NCBI RefSeq assembly: GCF_003672135.1
Contig: NC_039508.1
Location: 16,255,945-16,319,944, forward strand
From: Ooceraea biroi
Taxonomy: Eukaryota; Arthropoda; Insecta; Hymenoptera; Formicidae
Length of the DNA stretch: 64,000 nucleotides
Direction: 5' to 3'
Part shown: piece after piece, positions 32,601 to 46,904 of the stretch
How the letters are laid out: each line of letters begins with the position of its first letter
Numbering within the stretch: the first letter of the stretch is position 1
Position numbers and translations under genes: made by a program
The notes under the pieces: model-generated
Told to the model about the DNA's origin: nothing
Databases searched by the model: none
What the model saw: the letters and a program-made list of their open reading frames with translations, nothing else

Positions 32601-34907
32601 TGGTCCCTCCACGCATTCGTGCGCGGCCGCTCTTCGCCTTTGTCCTCGGTACTCTCCCCATTTTTCTTTATCCTTATCGTGAAACGCGATGCAAATGATG
32701 TCGTGGACAAAATTTCGGCGTTCCGCCAGAAGCGCGGAAGAGTTATTCGCGCTCAAATGAGAATGAGAGTAAAGTGAGAATAAATGAATAAAGGAAACCC
32801 CATTGTGCGAGATAGACGAAATGCGTCACGGTTTCACGCTGCATTGTGTCATATGTATTTTTTTTCCCGTGAAGTGAGGCGATACGAGACGCCATGAAAA
32901 TTCATGACACAAGTCGCTGTGAAAATTCAGGGTTGCCGTGTCGGTTGCGATATCGAAAAACGAAGGCGTCATACTGCAATGACATATGCAGTCGAATGTA
33001 GAGAGATTTAGCGTGATGCGAAAATAAATTCACGATGTGGACGCACGGTATATTTTTTTGCGTAGTCTCGTATCAATTTTTTTAATATAACTACATTAAA
33101 ATGTCGAAAAGTTTTGATCGTTAAAACTGAGTATTCATATCCAACTTTGCAAACACAAATAATCTATTCTACATAATCAGTTTGTTAGCTTCAGTGTTAA
33201 TCAATCCCGGAAAATACCTTTCATTTTCGGATTTTACGAAAATCAAGTTGTGATTGTGATAAATTCAGAACCAGAGAACGAAGCGTACGAATACAGTTCG
33301 TTACTTGTTAAAACAGGATCGATTCTCCGCTAGTAAAATCAATCATCAGTGTCCGTCTCCCTTTCTGGTCGGGATATGGTTAAACAATACAAGCCCATCG
33401 CCAATGACCAATGCAAACGTTCCGTTTTATTGAGCGTTTGATTAACGCAAATTCAGAAATAAATGTACTCCGAAGATTAACTATTGATATGATTAATAAC
33501 ATCTAACGCAATTATAGTACCGTTTAATTAAATCATGAATCCGATATATGAAACAATTTTACTCTAGCTATGATTTTAATAATTTAAATAGAGTGTTTGC
33601 AATATTCGAACTTTTCTACATTTAATATACTTAAAAATAATTGTTTCAAATGTTAATTAAATATACACGTTTTTCGCAACCAATCTTCTTAATAATTCAT
33701 TTGTTGGATAAAGTTGAGACTTACTAAAATGTCAAAGAATGTTAAAAATGCAATTTACAGGGATATTGTCAAATTATAAAGAAATCTGATTTTTTAATCC
33801 ATGTAAAGCAGTGTAAAGACTAATAATAGACCAAGTTGATCGTTATTTGCCATCGAGCTACCTATGCCGTGTTCGGTGAATTTTCGCAGCTACTCACCTC
33901 AAAGGATATAAAATCACCCCATTGAGCTATAGTTTTCCGGAACGTGCGAGAATGAAAGAGGGCGGTAACCCCGGATATTTATTTATACCATCGCGCGATA
34001 TCGTCGTGTAAGTATGGCTTGACCGATGTAAAGACATTACCCAAGCACGCCGCATCGCGCACGTCGAAAACGCACGAAGGGTATAAGCAGGCGATGAACC
34101 GAGCCTGTATATGTCGATGGGAGCCTCTATCCAAATTACGCTGCCGAGTACCGTTATGGTAGGCCCATGACCGAGCGACTCTGAGCGACTTGAAGCAAGT
34201 TCGAGCGATCGTCTTGCAGTACTTCTTCCCGTACCTTGAGCAGCACAATAGAAGCATCAGTTTTCATCATCACGGTGGGCTCAACGTAAATCTTATTACG
34301 ACGTTCAGAATAAAATGAGATCAAGATGGAACTTTGAACTTTGCACTATCATGAAAAAAGAACTGCAAGATGATCTTATATCTAAAAAAAAGAGAGTAAC
34401 TCGCAAATTACAAATGCAGGATCCTCACAGTCAATTTAAATTTATTACTAACTTCTCTGTTGCACACGGATTGATGTAGATCCTCGTTGAGTAATGTATG
34501 CACGTTCCCCTCGCGGAGGAACGGCCAAACCATGTTGAAAAACCGTTGCACATATGTGGGGTCATTTACACTCCACGAAGACTGTCACTATGATTCCAGC
34601 TATTCGAGAGGGCTATTTGCCACACGTGACTAGGAATACTAACGATACTACGAAACTACATTTGAGCGTATCATCAGGAACTTCTCTCTCTCTCTCTCTC
34701 TTTCTCTCTTTGTCTCGTTGTTTGCGCACATAGATAGCGCTTTTTGATATTTTAAAGGATTACCGTGCACGCAGATAACGCGTTCAGTTTGATTCCATGG
34801 AGATACCGTGTAACAACCCCGTGGGTGACGTACGCGCGCGTACGTACATGTGCGTTTTAATGCGAGCGTGCGTAGCTAGGCGCGTAATTGCGCCACTCTT
34901 TGCGGCT

Positions 34908-34946
34908 CTACCTATCTACCTACCTACCTACCTACCTACCTACCTA
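34908..34946. repeat. (CTAC)n microsatellite
   Basis: About nine CTAC units. A second, degenerate CTAC array lies at about 56,402-56,462. Confidence 0.9.
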
Positions 34947-37900
34947 ACTCAAAACCAGGCTCCTCCACACGCTCCTTCGTTCTCCAGTCATTGAACTCGC
35001 GCGACTCGTTCAACCCACCAGCTGTTTCTTACTACTACACCCCCACCAGCGCTCCGTCTCGCCTTTCCTCCTTCTTCATCCCGCTATTTCTACTACTACT
35101 ACTATTCTAGTATTACTACCACTAATACTAGTGTACTACGTTACCTTATTCCATTCCATTCCGACCCTGGACCGTGTCTCTTTCGACACTTTTATGATCT
35201 GCGGCATCGTTTTCCTCGTACGAAGCATTGATCCAGGAGGAACACAGGTGTCTGTTTCCTTCCTCCCCGGATGGAGCATTCAATTCCTTTCAAATGTCTG
35301 CATGGTGTTACATCCCTATTACTCATGCGCGTCGTTGTTGATTCAGGATACAGTTGTGATTTTTGGATGTATACACAAGTTTTCCGCGGATCTATTTCAG
35401 CCTCCTTTTATGTTGTAATTCTTGCATACTTAACATTCAGCGGTGAATAATGTGCGACGAAAAACTGGTGCTCACATTTTCAAACGCATGCTTTCATCTG
35501 CTGATTGCGAAAAAATATGAGACGAGCAACGAATGCGCGAATGAGAGATAGATGGTTCGTTGGTCTCTGAGATTCTCATTCAACAAGGTTCGAGCGGGAA
35601 AGTCCGTTAGCTCGAGTGCGAGTTCGTTGCCCGTTAATGTACGTTAATATTGTATTGATCAGTGAGGAATTCGAAGATGATGCAATTTTCGATCTTTTCA
35701 GTATACTTGATCCTTCCGCAACAATCGTCGATAAGCCATACGGATATTAAAGCTTCCTCAGAGAAGAAGCTTAGGTCGAAATCTAATCAAGATTATAGAT
35801 GAAGAATTAATTTTGACTAACATAATAATTAAATTAATTATATAAATAATAATCGTGTTTTAATATGTTATTTAGTTGTGCAAAATAATTTTTACATTAA
35901 AAATCTAAACGATTCGCTTTAATCTCCTTAGACATACTCTTCAATTTACAAGTACGTTATTTTTTTTAATTATTTGCCAGAATCCAACATTTAGAGAAAG
36001 AGTAAAGATAGGGAGAATGTAAGTCGGAATTGGAATTAAAAGCGGTAGATATTGATTTCTACAAACTTGCACAGAAATTTAATATTTATTCGAAAAGGAG
36101 AAATTGGAAAGAGTTTAATTAAATCCAGAAAAGCAACTAGAAATTTCTCTCAGGTCGCTCGAAGCCTTCGAAAGACAGAAAGCACGATAGCTGACTGTAC
36201 TGAACGGACTCGTAACGTGCGATAGCTCGAGCTCGGTCACTGCCACGCTCCATCCATGACTCATAGGACGGTATGTACTCTCTTCTGGTTTCAGCTCTCG
36301 TTGAACATTACTGTTGAGCGCGTAAGGTCGCGGAGGGGAAGGTCGAGCCCACATTCAACGCCCTTTCACGCATTTTTGATCTTACCTGGTGCACGCAACG
36401 GTGATATCGACGTGGGGCGACTGAATGATGACATGGCGCATATCTAAGTAGATAACAGGACAGTTAGAATTGATAATTCGCCTAAAACAAGTTTTTAAGT
36501 ATCCACGCACATTCCGGAGCGTCATCTTTATTGCTCCTGCATTATTAATATTCCGTTTATCGCAAGCAAACGTTAATAACAATCAGTGCAGTTCTAGACT
36601 ACTCAAGATTTTCAATAAGATTGTCGTAGAAACATGCGAAAATACTGATTTGTACAAATCTTCCGCATCATAACACACTCGTCATGCCAACAACGTGTCA
36701 TCTTTTCCATTTAGTAGAGATCCTTACTTTATAGGCAAGAGTGAAGAGTGTTCCTTAAAAGAAAGGTAACTCAAATAGAAATCGATGATCGCCATCCGAT
36801 GGCCAAATCGAAGCCGTCACAGGACGAAAGAGCGACGCGAGCATGGACGAGCGAGTCGTCGCGTCGGCAGGTATTCGATAGCACCGCAAGGGTCATTGAC
36901 CGCAGGTGTTACGCGCTCGTTCGCTCAGTCCGCTCGGCACGGCTCGTCCTCGCCACGGCCGAAAACTCGCGCGTTCTCCCTCTCCTATTCCGGAGACCGT
37001 CGAAATTCGCAGCCCACGGAACGCTCCCTCCGCGATTACGCATACGTCGAAGCAGCGAGTCTTGCGTTACCTCGAAGGTACCGTAAAATCATCGTGATGA
37101 CTAACCATAAAGAGTATGGCAAACCAATGAATTACAAAAGTCGATAGTGTGGGTTGGCTGTAAATCATCTGAGGGAGAGAAGGAGATATTGCTCAATGGA
37201 ACACAGATTAAAACAAGATTCGCTACGCATTTTGATGAGGCTGATCTTGAAGCTGTTACATGTATTGCAACATAGTTTAACTGAATAATTCGTTGCGTTA
37301 AAGACTTAAAAAAAATTCTTTAAAAATTTTTTATTAAATATGTTTACTAAGTTTTGAAAAATTTTTAATTCATTCACGGAAGTGACCATTCTTTTGCAAT
37401 CTTTTGCGACGAGGATGTAACCATGTGATTCAGAAACGAATCGGAAATGAAATAAAGATTTTGCAATTTATTGTAATTCAAGATCTAAATTGCGAATAAA
37501 TAATATTAATCTGAGTTCCGTTGATCTCTTGGTCCTACCATTAGCATCAAAACAATGGACAAGCTATAATCTCGTGTGGTTGCATCACACAATGACCAAC
37601 GCGCCTTGTCTTCTCTCAGACGTTTCCTCTGCACATCAAAAATGCTGCGATGTGGCAGCAGAGAATGGCCCGGAAGCAGACCCGCGGCGTCAGTAATTAA
37701 CCCTTTGTCTCGGACATATCTGTCGGGGTGACACTCGGCTCTTTGCGCGCGCCTATTACGCGCGATGTATGCGCGACATCGGTACATCAATCACGGCGCG
37801 ATACGCTCCGAGTCCGCTGCGTGATGATGCCGAATGATGAGGCGTCGCGTGATCGAACGCCGTGAGGGGTCGACAAAAATTCCACGACGGGAACAAAGGA

Positions 37901-38852
37901 GAGGTGCCGGCCCATAAGGCACGAGAAGCGAACGGGATGAACGGTGCCGGGAACTTTAGGCAAGTCCGCGCGGCGAAGTCACCGGCCGTGGCTCACCTCC
38001 ACGAGTGCTCACCTCCACGAACCTCTGGTCTGGAGAACGTTGACCCCGCGCCACCACGTGGCGAGAAAGCGATGTCTCTCCTCCGACGTCGAATCACCTT
38101 ACCTGCTTGATTTGAAGCAACCACCCGGCCGTGAACCTTCCTAGGGCCATCCGTTTATCTTTCTCTTCCTCACGCTCTACCCGACTCCCGTTCCCGGTCG
38201 GTTTATCTTTCTCTTGAATTCTCTCCGTCTTGCTCGCTCTCTTTCTGGCGCTCCCGAGAAAGAGTGTATGCCATCTCCTTGGCATACCTTGGCTTGTACG
38301 TACCTATGGCGTGTGCATGTATCTATCTACTGCGCGTGGGCAGGTCGCGTAGCCGAGAATGGATTGACGATGACGCAATGAAATTAATTGTGATTTAAAT
38401 CAGTAGCTGTTGCATGCTTGTAAAACCGCTGGCAAGTTTAAGGTCGTCTTAACAGTAATTTGTTCCGATGGGCGAGCATTTCGATTCGGCCGTGTGTTAC
38501 CGGTCAGCACATAGTGAATGAGTAAGTGTCTTGTAGCACCTACAGTTCGAAGACTTGATTCTACATAATAAGACAGATGATTGACACCTGAAATATCTTT
38601 ACGGATTGTTGGAAAATCAAGCTGAATTTTATAACATGATTTTTGCCTCTTTTAATCAAAATGATTTGAAAAAATAAACGATCACTACAGCCAAAATTAC
38701 GATAGATGTGACTTACAGCAATAGCATCGACAACGAATAACAAGATACTTAATGATTCTTATCTCAAAGTACTTAAAGAGTACTTATCTCAAAGTACTTA
38801 AATCAGTTTGAGAAAAATAATAAGACTTCCAATAACGAAGGATATGTTATAT

Positions 38853-39026
38853 ACACGGAAAAAAATTTTTGCTACCGTAGCTATAAATTTCTAAACTACA
38901 GCAAAATGTTTGCTCTTGCAGCTAGGTATCACAGCTAAGATACATAGACAGCTGTCTATATATTATGACTGAATTTAGTTAGCACGCGCAGTTTTTAGCT
39001 ATGGCACTTACTTTTATTTTCCGTGT
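38853..39026. mobile_element. Candidate 174-bp MITE (TIR ACACGGAAAA)
   Basis: Begins ACACGGAAAA and ends TTTTCCGTGT. Imperfect inverted similarity continues about 36 bp (TAGCTA..AAA in both arms). TATA-rich flanks are on both sides. The interior holds further short palindromes around CAGCTGTC. No ORF. Confidence 0.55.
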
Positions 39027-41853
39027 GTATATTGGCAAAAATCGTTCATCCCTTTATCTACCAGTAACACGGGTTCTCCGGCGATCAGTTTGGCCAAAAA
39101 ATAGCGGTGGCAGACAGCAGGAATGACTTTCCGATGACGAAGCAAGTTACTTGTAAATTTTTCAACGCGATTGGTGTCAGCAATCCCCGATACGAAAATA
39201 CTCACGTCGTCATTAGTACGTTGTCAGCCGGTGATTGTATCTGCATATTTTTTTCCACTTGTGCGACGTCGCGATACTCCGTTTCCGTGCGGTGCATTCC
39301 GTTTAGTACGTGTCAGCGACACGGAGATACGCGGCGGCGTTCGCGCCCAAGAGGTATCGAGATGGAGACGAATGACCGGAACCCACGCGTATTCCCTTAT
39401 CGGGCATGCATCTTCTGCGGTCTCCCTCACTTCCGCCTCGGACGTATCGTTCTGCACCGAGATGATAAAGGCAGAATCCGCGAGATGATTCTAGGAAATC
39501 GAGCAATTACCCAGAGAATCGGACTTTATCGGAGCCTTATAGATCCAGCAATCTCTCTGTGGAGATAAGATGAAGATCCATTCACGAGATCCAAACTTCT
39601 TAATACAGATAAAAATATAATGATCGTGTTCTGTGAAGAAAAAGAAAATGTACGTGAAACGAGAATCCACTGATGACATCAGAAGTAAATATAGAGACAG
39701 AACATCAAATGTGATGTAAAGACAGAACGAGACGTATAGACGAAGTCATATAGATCCGATAAGCGCAACCTGGGAAGAATCAAAAGTCCAACCTGAGGAA
39801 TGTGTAGGATAAAGAAGGGGACTCCGCTAGAAATGAAATCTGATAGATTCCAGTAGACGCGATGTGTTTATCCACGCGTTCTATCTAAGATTAAATCTAT
39901 CTAAGATTCAGATCCAACATCAAAAATACGATTAAAATTATACAACTTTCCTGATAAACCTCCCTCCGATTGTGAGACTTCGGTAACTCCGAACGGAGCG
40001 TTCGGATCTTTCGGGATCGAGTTTTCCGTCAAAGTAGACCCAGTTTGCGAATAATCAACCCAATATCATTTCGCTCGCTAGTCTAATCTCCCTGTCTTCC
40101 CCAACCCTTTCCCAGACGAAGCTTGACGGGTGATTATTCGTTATCCCTTATCTTGCGGGCGGCCGCGTGTTTTCCCGGCGCGCAATCCGCCGAATTCGTA
40201 TGCCAGGCTTGTTTTCCTGCGCTTCCTCCCGGGCCGCGCAGGGTCGACGATCCTCCGGAGGATGATTATTAAGCGCGGTCGCGTTGCGTGGACCTTCGGT
40301 AAACGGCCGCGGTTCGTGCAGCAAAGTGCACTGACCGCAGACAGAAACACGTGGACGGGGTCCGCATCGGCAGGCAGGCAGAGGGTGTAGGAAGGAGAGG
40401 TCCGGGTCGCGGGGTGGGATGGCGGGCCGGAGGGTGGTGGAAGGGCCCGATGATTTTAACCGAGGCCTTCGCGCCGCGCTCGCTCGCCGGCAGGAGCGAA
40501 GGATTTTGCGAAATGCTTAACGAAGCATCGCGCCATTCTGACACGTCTCCATTGACTCGCCTGTCGTTTAATTCTGTACATAAAAGATAGTAATGAGTAA
40601 AGACAAACAATATCGCTTTACAAGCGATAACGGTATATTGATTCGAACGGTAACGTGGTTGTTTGTACAGCCGACTGATGAATCTCGAGAATGACGGATT
40701 GGAAGATATTTTTAATGGCTAGAGATATGAGGATTTGGAAGATTATTGGATTTGTGGAGAAGTAATTAATAAGTTAATCTCAGAATTTAATCAAATTTTA
40801 AAGATGGAAAGAAGTCTGTGAGAATTTCTAGAAGCATGTGTATGTATGCATTTAAGTTGTATGCATTTGAAATATTAAAATGATATTAATTATGATATTG
40901 TTGTTTGTTGATATAGTTGAAATATTAAAACGATTAATAATGATATTATTGTTATAATTATATCACTATATTAATATTATATAATATTGTTATAATAGCA
41001 ATAATTGATATCTATGTAGAATATTCGTGTAATATCATTAATTTAATAATTTAATTATTTTAATTAATTTAATTATAAATACAATTTATAATTTGACTTA
41101 CACTTATGATTACTTTTTCACTAGAAACTATTATAAGAAAGACAGAATAATATATAATAATATATAAAATAATATATAATAAATAATAATTATAAGAATA
41201 AGAGATTACAGAAATTACATAAATTAGGTATAAATGTTTTTAACATTATAACATATTGTACATATGCTTCAAATTTCCTCGATCTTTCATTTAAGCATAA
41301 TGAGCTGTGCGTGTCTATCATCTAAAAGCTGAGAATAAATTGCAGGATAAATTAGAGGGGACTGATTAGGAAAATTTCGTTGCCGAGCGCTACGTGAGCG
41401 ACTCGTTGCACGCGATGAGAGCTTATCAGGACGCGCATCGACTTGCATAAAGCCAAACATCTGCAAATCGGAATCGTACTCACGCACGCACGCGTGCACG
41501 CATGAGAAGCTTAACGGCAAACAGTATAAAACTAGCGGGAATCTACGATTCTAACCCACTCGCCTTGATTCATGCGGAAAGTCGGTACGGCTGTTTTGGC
41601 CCGATTTACTTTTACAAATTCGATCGTGCAACGCTAAACGCGTTTCAAAATTCTGCACGCTGACTTCCAATTCTCAACCCGACCAGATTGATGGAAGAAA
41701 GTTTATATGAATTTTCTATGACAATTATTTTGTAAGTTTCTGTGAAGAAAATTATCTTTATTTGAAAAGATAATATTGATTTTATTTTCAAAGTCAGTTT
41801 AACGTGCAACTAATAATTTAAAAATTTTTATATATTATAAAACATATTTTTAA

Positions 41854-41895
41854 TGTGTGTGTGTGCGTGCGTGCGTGTGTGTGTACGTGTATGTG
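41854..41895. repeat. (GT)n/(GC) microsatellite
   Basis: GT repeats interrupted by GCGT units. Confidence 0.8.
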
Positions 41896-44199
41896 TAATG
41901 CTTTGTTTGCAAAGTTTATTTAATTCTTCTTGACAAATAATCTGCTATAAATTAATTATAAAGGCATAATTATTTTTATTTGTCTCTATATTGTCGATAA
42001 AAGGCCAAAAAATTTTTTCACAAAACTAAATAAAATCTGAATGATGGTACATGGTGTTTAGCGAATAAAAATAACGTTTGCTGGCGTAACGTGTCGCGAA
42101 TTCTAATTTGGAGCACGCAGAGTTTATTTTTGCGCTAGATGCCCCTCCTTTCTCCTTCGCCCCTTTCTCCGTCGTCCTTTGTGCGCCATCCACCTTTTCC
42201 GCTTCCTAACCATGCCGTTTCTCTATCGCTGTGACGTAACACCGCAAGGTCTTACGGTATCTCCCAGCAAACGGGCCCACATTACGTGAGTATCCGTACA
42301 CGCGACCCGCATGTACGTAAGTACCTGCGTAGAAGAAGATCCGCTAACCGTCTCCGTCTTCTTCTCGTCCTCGTGCATCCTTCTTTGAAGCACGGGCGGC
42401 TTCTTTAACCCATTCAAGTGCAGTCCTGCAAATAGAACAGAATTAGAAATAACCCACAAATATATGTGCCCGAATTGTCATTCGTATTTCTCACAGAAAT
42501 ACTTTTCATACATTCATCATACATGTAATATAATATTAAAACTAACACACTTGTTAAACCACAAATGGAACTCGACGCCCGAGCACTTCACTCAGAAACT
42601 GTTTCTTAATAAAATTCGATAAAATATACATTTACCCAAGACCCAATTGAAAAGGAAGAGATAGATATAATATTTAATCTGAGAATTAAGAATGTTGAAA
42701 ATATACCAAAAATGTTCCACCTCGGAATATCGAATCTCGATGCAAGAATTGAGGAAATTTGATATGAATAAAAGCTATTTGTTCCATAATAGATGGTTCT
42801 AACGAGCTGCACTAGTTCTCGTCTCTTGATCAATGGCCGCACCGCCACCGGTCGCGCGGTGAGTTCATCGGCTGCTGTTGTTCGGCGATCGGCGCGCGTG
42901 GCTGGCCGACAGGTGAGCGGCGTGGCGCACGTACGCGCGTATACATATGCGAGATACAGTTAGGAGTACCGTTCTGAAAATGCAACGGCTCTCGTCTCGC
43001 GCCGGGCCTCGTCGCGAGGCCTCCTCGGGGCCCGAAGAAGAGGGCCCATTTTGCGAGGCTCCCCTCTCCGTGCTCGCATCCCGGAGACGGTTTTAATGCG
43101 AAACGGACACGCTCGAGTCGCAGATCCGTTCGAAAGGGTGCGCGATAACGGTAGCGCGATATTCATCAAGGCACTCGATAAAAACGCGGATGAAAAAGCG
43201 ATGAACGGTGAATGTACAAGTCACCGAAATCAAGAGCTACTTCTAGCGTTAATCGACAATTTACGCGTTTCTCTTAGCTCTCGCGAAAACACAAAGCATG
43301 AGTACGGTAGAATTTATTTTCGAATTATCAAATCGAATTGTCATGGAGATCATTCACGACAAACATTTGTCCCTTCTTCCTGAAAATTATTTAATGAAGA
43401 TTTAACCAAAAAAACAAACTAAAACCTGATATTTTTCCAATAGTAAAAATATTTTACGAGTCTGATGCTTATCGATGGAAACACAGTGTCGTCCCACTTT
43501 GCCCTGTCGATTATTTATTAAGGGAGAGTTGTACATGTTTGATAAGAAATCGCCGCCCTCGCTATTTGGTTCGTGTCCGCCACCGAAAGAGAAAATGGAG
43601 GCAATGGGGTTTCCGCGGCGGGGGGAAACAACAGACAGACAGACATCGCAGCCTGTGCTATCGTTTATCCGATAAGATGGACTATCCTCCAACGAACTCG
43701 GGCTGGTAACGCGATCGAAGGAAGGGTAGCGAAGTCGCGCGGGAGTCGCACATGCGCAGGGGTGCACCACCCCCGAATCGTACGCAGGCCGCTTTACGCT
43801 ATTTCCTCCATTCATGAAGAACTTGCCGCGCGTAATTCAATTTCTTAAACTACTCTACTCCTTTTGCGTCGTATTTTGAAGACAAATGAATTTGGCAATA
43901 TTTCTCCCTCGTTAAAATAAAAAAATATGAACCGGAAAAAATATACAAGATAAGAATTATTACACTTACACTTTAAACAAGAAAAGAACAGGCATAAATT
44001 GCCCACACGTACAGCTGTATTTTACGGATAAACCGTCAAAGAAGCAACAGACAGAACGCAGCTGCAAAATACAATAAAACGTAAGTCGTAATTCGTAACG
44101 TAATATGAATTTAATATTTGTTCACCGTTGCTACTAGGCATATCATTTCATCCCCGTATCTACCACCCTTATTCTACGTCGTTACTAACTTAAGCGATG

Positions 44200-46460
44200 A
44201 CCTCAGCGTGAGGAAAACCCTTCCTCCACGTCACCATAAATATTGCGCAGGGGAGGAATCCCTCGCTAGCTAGCGTAATCCGGGCGGGGTGGTGATGGCG
44301 AGGATTCCGAGGGCGCAACGGGGCTGCTCGGGGGCGAGTCAGGTCCCCGGGTGCCATCTGCTGGCGGTCGGTGCAAGCAGGAGCCACTGGTGCCCCGCAA
44401 AGTGCATAGCGCCGAAACGAAAGGAAGGAAGGCAGGAAGGCAGGCTGGCTGGCAGGCAGGCAGGCAGGAAGGCAGGCAGGAAGGAAGGCAAGAAGGAAGG
44501 AAGGCAGGTTTGAGCCCGGGACGAGGACCTGATGTGCTGCCTCCTCGACGACGAACCCGGGAGCGCACGGGGTTGCTCATCGCGCGCGCGATCCGCTCGT
44601 GTTGCCAACGAAGAAGCACGAAGAAGCCTTCCTCTGCGACGAGCTGCGAACCTCCACTTCCATCATCAGCGAGCAGCTCTGTGAAACCACGAGACGCCCG
44701 AATCAACCCCGAGCCCGTCGCGCTTCCCTGGTGGTACCTTCGCGAAACATCCCAGAGTGCACCAGCTCGCTTCGCCCGGCGTCCGTCTCGGCCGGTGATC
44801 ACACGAAACACCCCCGAACGTCATACGTCAAACACGAGGAGGAACTCTAAGCTGCCAGGAAGCCGTTCCTGTTGATCGTCAACGAGAGTAACGTATCCGT
44901 CGACATCTCGAGCAAATCCCCAAATACGGAATACAAATCGTCGATGATATCGCGAAGACAACGAGTGCTTCGTGACGCGGGTGTCCTCGGTGGTGCGACG
45001 GTCGATCGAGGATGTCAGTGATCGGCGAGATCTACGTGACGGTCATCGACGAAGACGAAGCATCACGGCACGTATGAGCCGTGCTCGAGGGACGACCGGT
45101 GGTAGCGTTCCATCGCGAGTGCCGAGGTACCTTATCGCGTGCGAGGCTGGTGGTTGGCGGCAAGATATCGACCGCAGCCGCCGAATTAATCGCCGAAGGT
45201 CGTCACGAGCACCACCTCGCTCTGTTGCCCTTCGCGCGACCTGATCGGCGATCTGACCGTTCCCCAGCCGATGATCTCCGTCAAGGACAAGCCGATGACC
45301 GGCGATCATGATCGGACAAGAAGGCCTGAGCGATACCTGCCGATCTACCAATCGCGCGGAATCACGAGATCAATCGTTGAAGCGGAACTTCCTTGTTCCC
45401 TCGGATCGGATCCGAGCTGTGCCGACCTGCCCGTGATGGTATAGATCAAAACGATTCTTCAGCAGCGCGATTTTTGTGGGAGCTCGCGGAAGTGTGGAGA
45501 ACTTCAGACCGACGTGCATAGATCAGTATATCGATTCGTCATCACGATCATTGCGACTAACCCGGCGATGAATGTTGTTCAATGAACCTGTGTATGAGAG
45601 TGGAGGGAAAAACCGTCCGTGCGCGTTCGTCTTCTTCGAGCTCGCACGCGTGACGCGCTTTGTCAACGCAAACGTTAACGTCTCGTGATCGTCACAACCG
45701 TTGTGTAAAATCGATTCCCGTACGGCAAAAAAAGATTTGTATTTATGAACTCGTTCGTTCTAGATAAGCTCTTGTCCGAGCTGCTCGTCTTCTCGTCGAC
45801 AGTACCTGGTACTTTGTCGTTCAATCGGTCAGCAAGATCGAACTCGCGCCGGGTCTAAGAACTTCGAGCACGATACGTTCCATTCGCTGTTTCGAGGCTG
45901 CGCGTGAGGAAGCGCGTGGTTGAATCGAAGCGACCCTCTCCGAACGAGACCCACTGACCTATCGACTCAGCGAGCCGCCACTCGAGGCCGCCTTGACCAC
46001 CCCTGCTTCGCACTTTCCTCCCTGATGTTTGTTGTCGTTGCTCCTTCATCCCCGGTCCAACTTGCAGCTCGATTCCTCCCGTGTGTTTGATGAATCGAAA
46101 AATCACTCGCTCTGTTTCTTCGCGTAATGTCATGAGCACGTAAATGGCGCTTCCTCCCTTAAATACCACCAAATTGAGTTACAGATATCGATCGCTTTCA
46201 GTAATGTACTGCGACATTGAACCAGCTCCCGCGAATGTGTGATGATTCTCCGTCGTTACCTCCGCGTTTTTTTATTTTGACACTGGCGAATCGAGCCGAT
46301 TGTATCCCGCGAAGATGAATCGGAGCGAACGTACGGTCGCGTTCACCGGAAAATCGACCGAAGGCGGATACGTCGGGATCGAGATCGAGATCGACATCGG
46401 CGCGTTATCTCGACGTGCCGTAAAAGCGCGGCGTACCGGTGTGAGCCGTTAATAACGGTC
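44200..46460 (+). promoter_or_regulatory. Extended GC-rich island upstream of the polyQ exon
   Basis: The largest CpG-dense block together with 60.4-62 kb. It ends about 450 bp before the polyQ first exon and is a natural candidate for its promoter and long 5'UTR. Long frames on both strands overlap without domains. Confidence 0.4.
44425..44510. repeat. GGCAGGAA/GGCA minisatellite
   Basis: A mixture of GGAA and GGCA tetramers with a few GGCT variants. It creates artefactual Pro-Ala-Cys-Leu frames on the minus strand. Confidence 0.85.
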
Positions 46461-46517
46461 TACACGTATGGTCTGGCGAAAAAGATCGTCGGATATCTGA
46501 TCAAACACAAGCGACAA

Positions 46518-46544
46518 CGAGAGAGAGAGAGAGAGAGAGAGAGA
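46518..46544. repeat. (GA)n microsatellite
   Basis: About 13 GA units, GAGA-factor-like, between the 44-46 kb island and the polyQ exon. Similar short (GA)n runs occur at about 48,648, 51,545 and 54,565. (TC)n runs occur at about 34,686 and 49,096. Confidence 0.8.
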
Positions 46545-46904
46545 TTAAGGGAAGCGAGAACGGCGCGAAACATTGCGCGCTTCAAGAACAAAGACGCTTT
46601 AAAGAGTTCTCCTCTTTAAACGATGAACCCGGCAGTCATGAGGGGATGCCAATAAGTCCATATTAGACCTGTAAGATCTGCAATAAACATGTGAAGAATA
46701 TTTGCACATGGGCGAGAATATGATGGGATAAAGAAGCAAACTTAAGCAATCTCAAACTTGACTGAAAGACTCATCTATTCATCAGCGTGTCACCGGCCTC
46801 GACACGCAACGCAACAACAACGACACTGTCTTCAAGTCATCATATGTAGAAATGCCGTAATCTGCATTAAGATACTTTTGCTGGCAAACGAACACGCGCA
46901 AAAG

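Larger units (their letters stand above)
29687..46904 (+). other. Long putative intron with scattered GC-rich islands
   Basis: AT-rich DNA with GC-rich patches at about 32,200-32,760, 36,780-37,080, 37,600-38,340, 39,280-39,500, 40,130-40,570, 42,100-42,400, 42,830-43,260 and 43,540-43,800. None has a convincing ORF. A tandem CACCTCCACGA pair lies at about 37,995-38,025. They are candidate enhancers or alternative promoters. Confidence 0.35.

Noticed and set aside
38090..38112. Minus-strand AGCAG|GTAAGG
   Set aside because: Good donor half, but no pyrimidine tract before the AG, so not a ratchet point. No exon seen on that strand.
42833..42858. ATG mini-exon MAAPPPVA with donor GTGAGT at 42859
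   Set aside because: Good donor, but phase 2, which does not match the phase-1 first exons. Nothing else supports it.
44266..44875. Minus 181-aa and plus 174-aa ORFs
   Set aside because: Both arise from the GGCAGGAA minisatellite and a CpG-rich block where stops are rare. The peptides are simple repeats plus Arg/Pro-rich noise.
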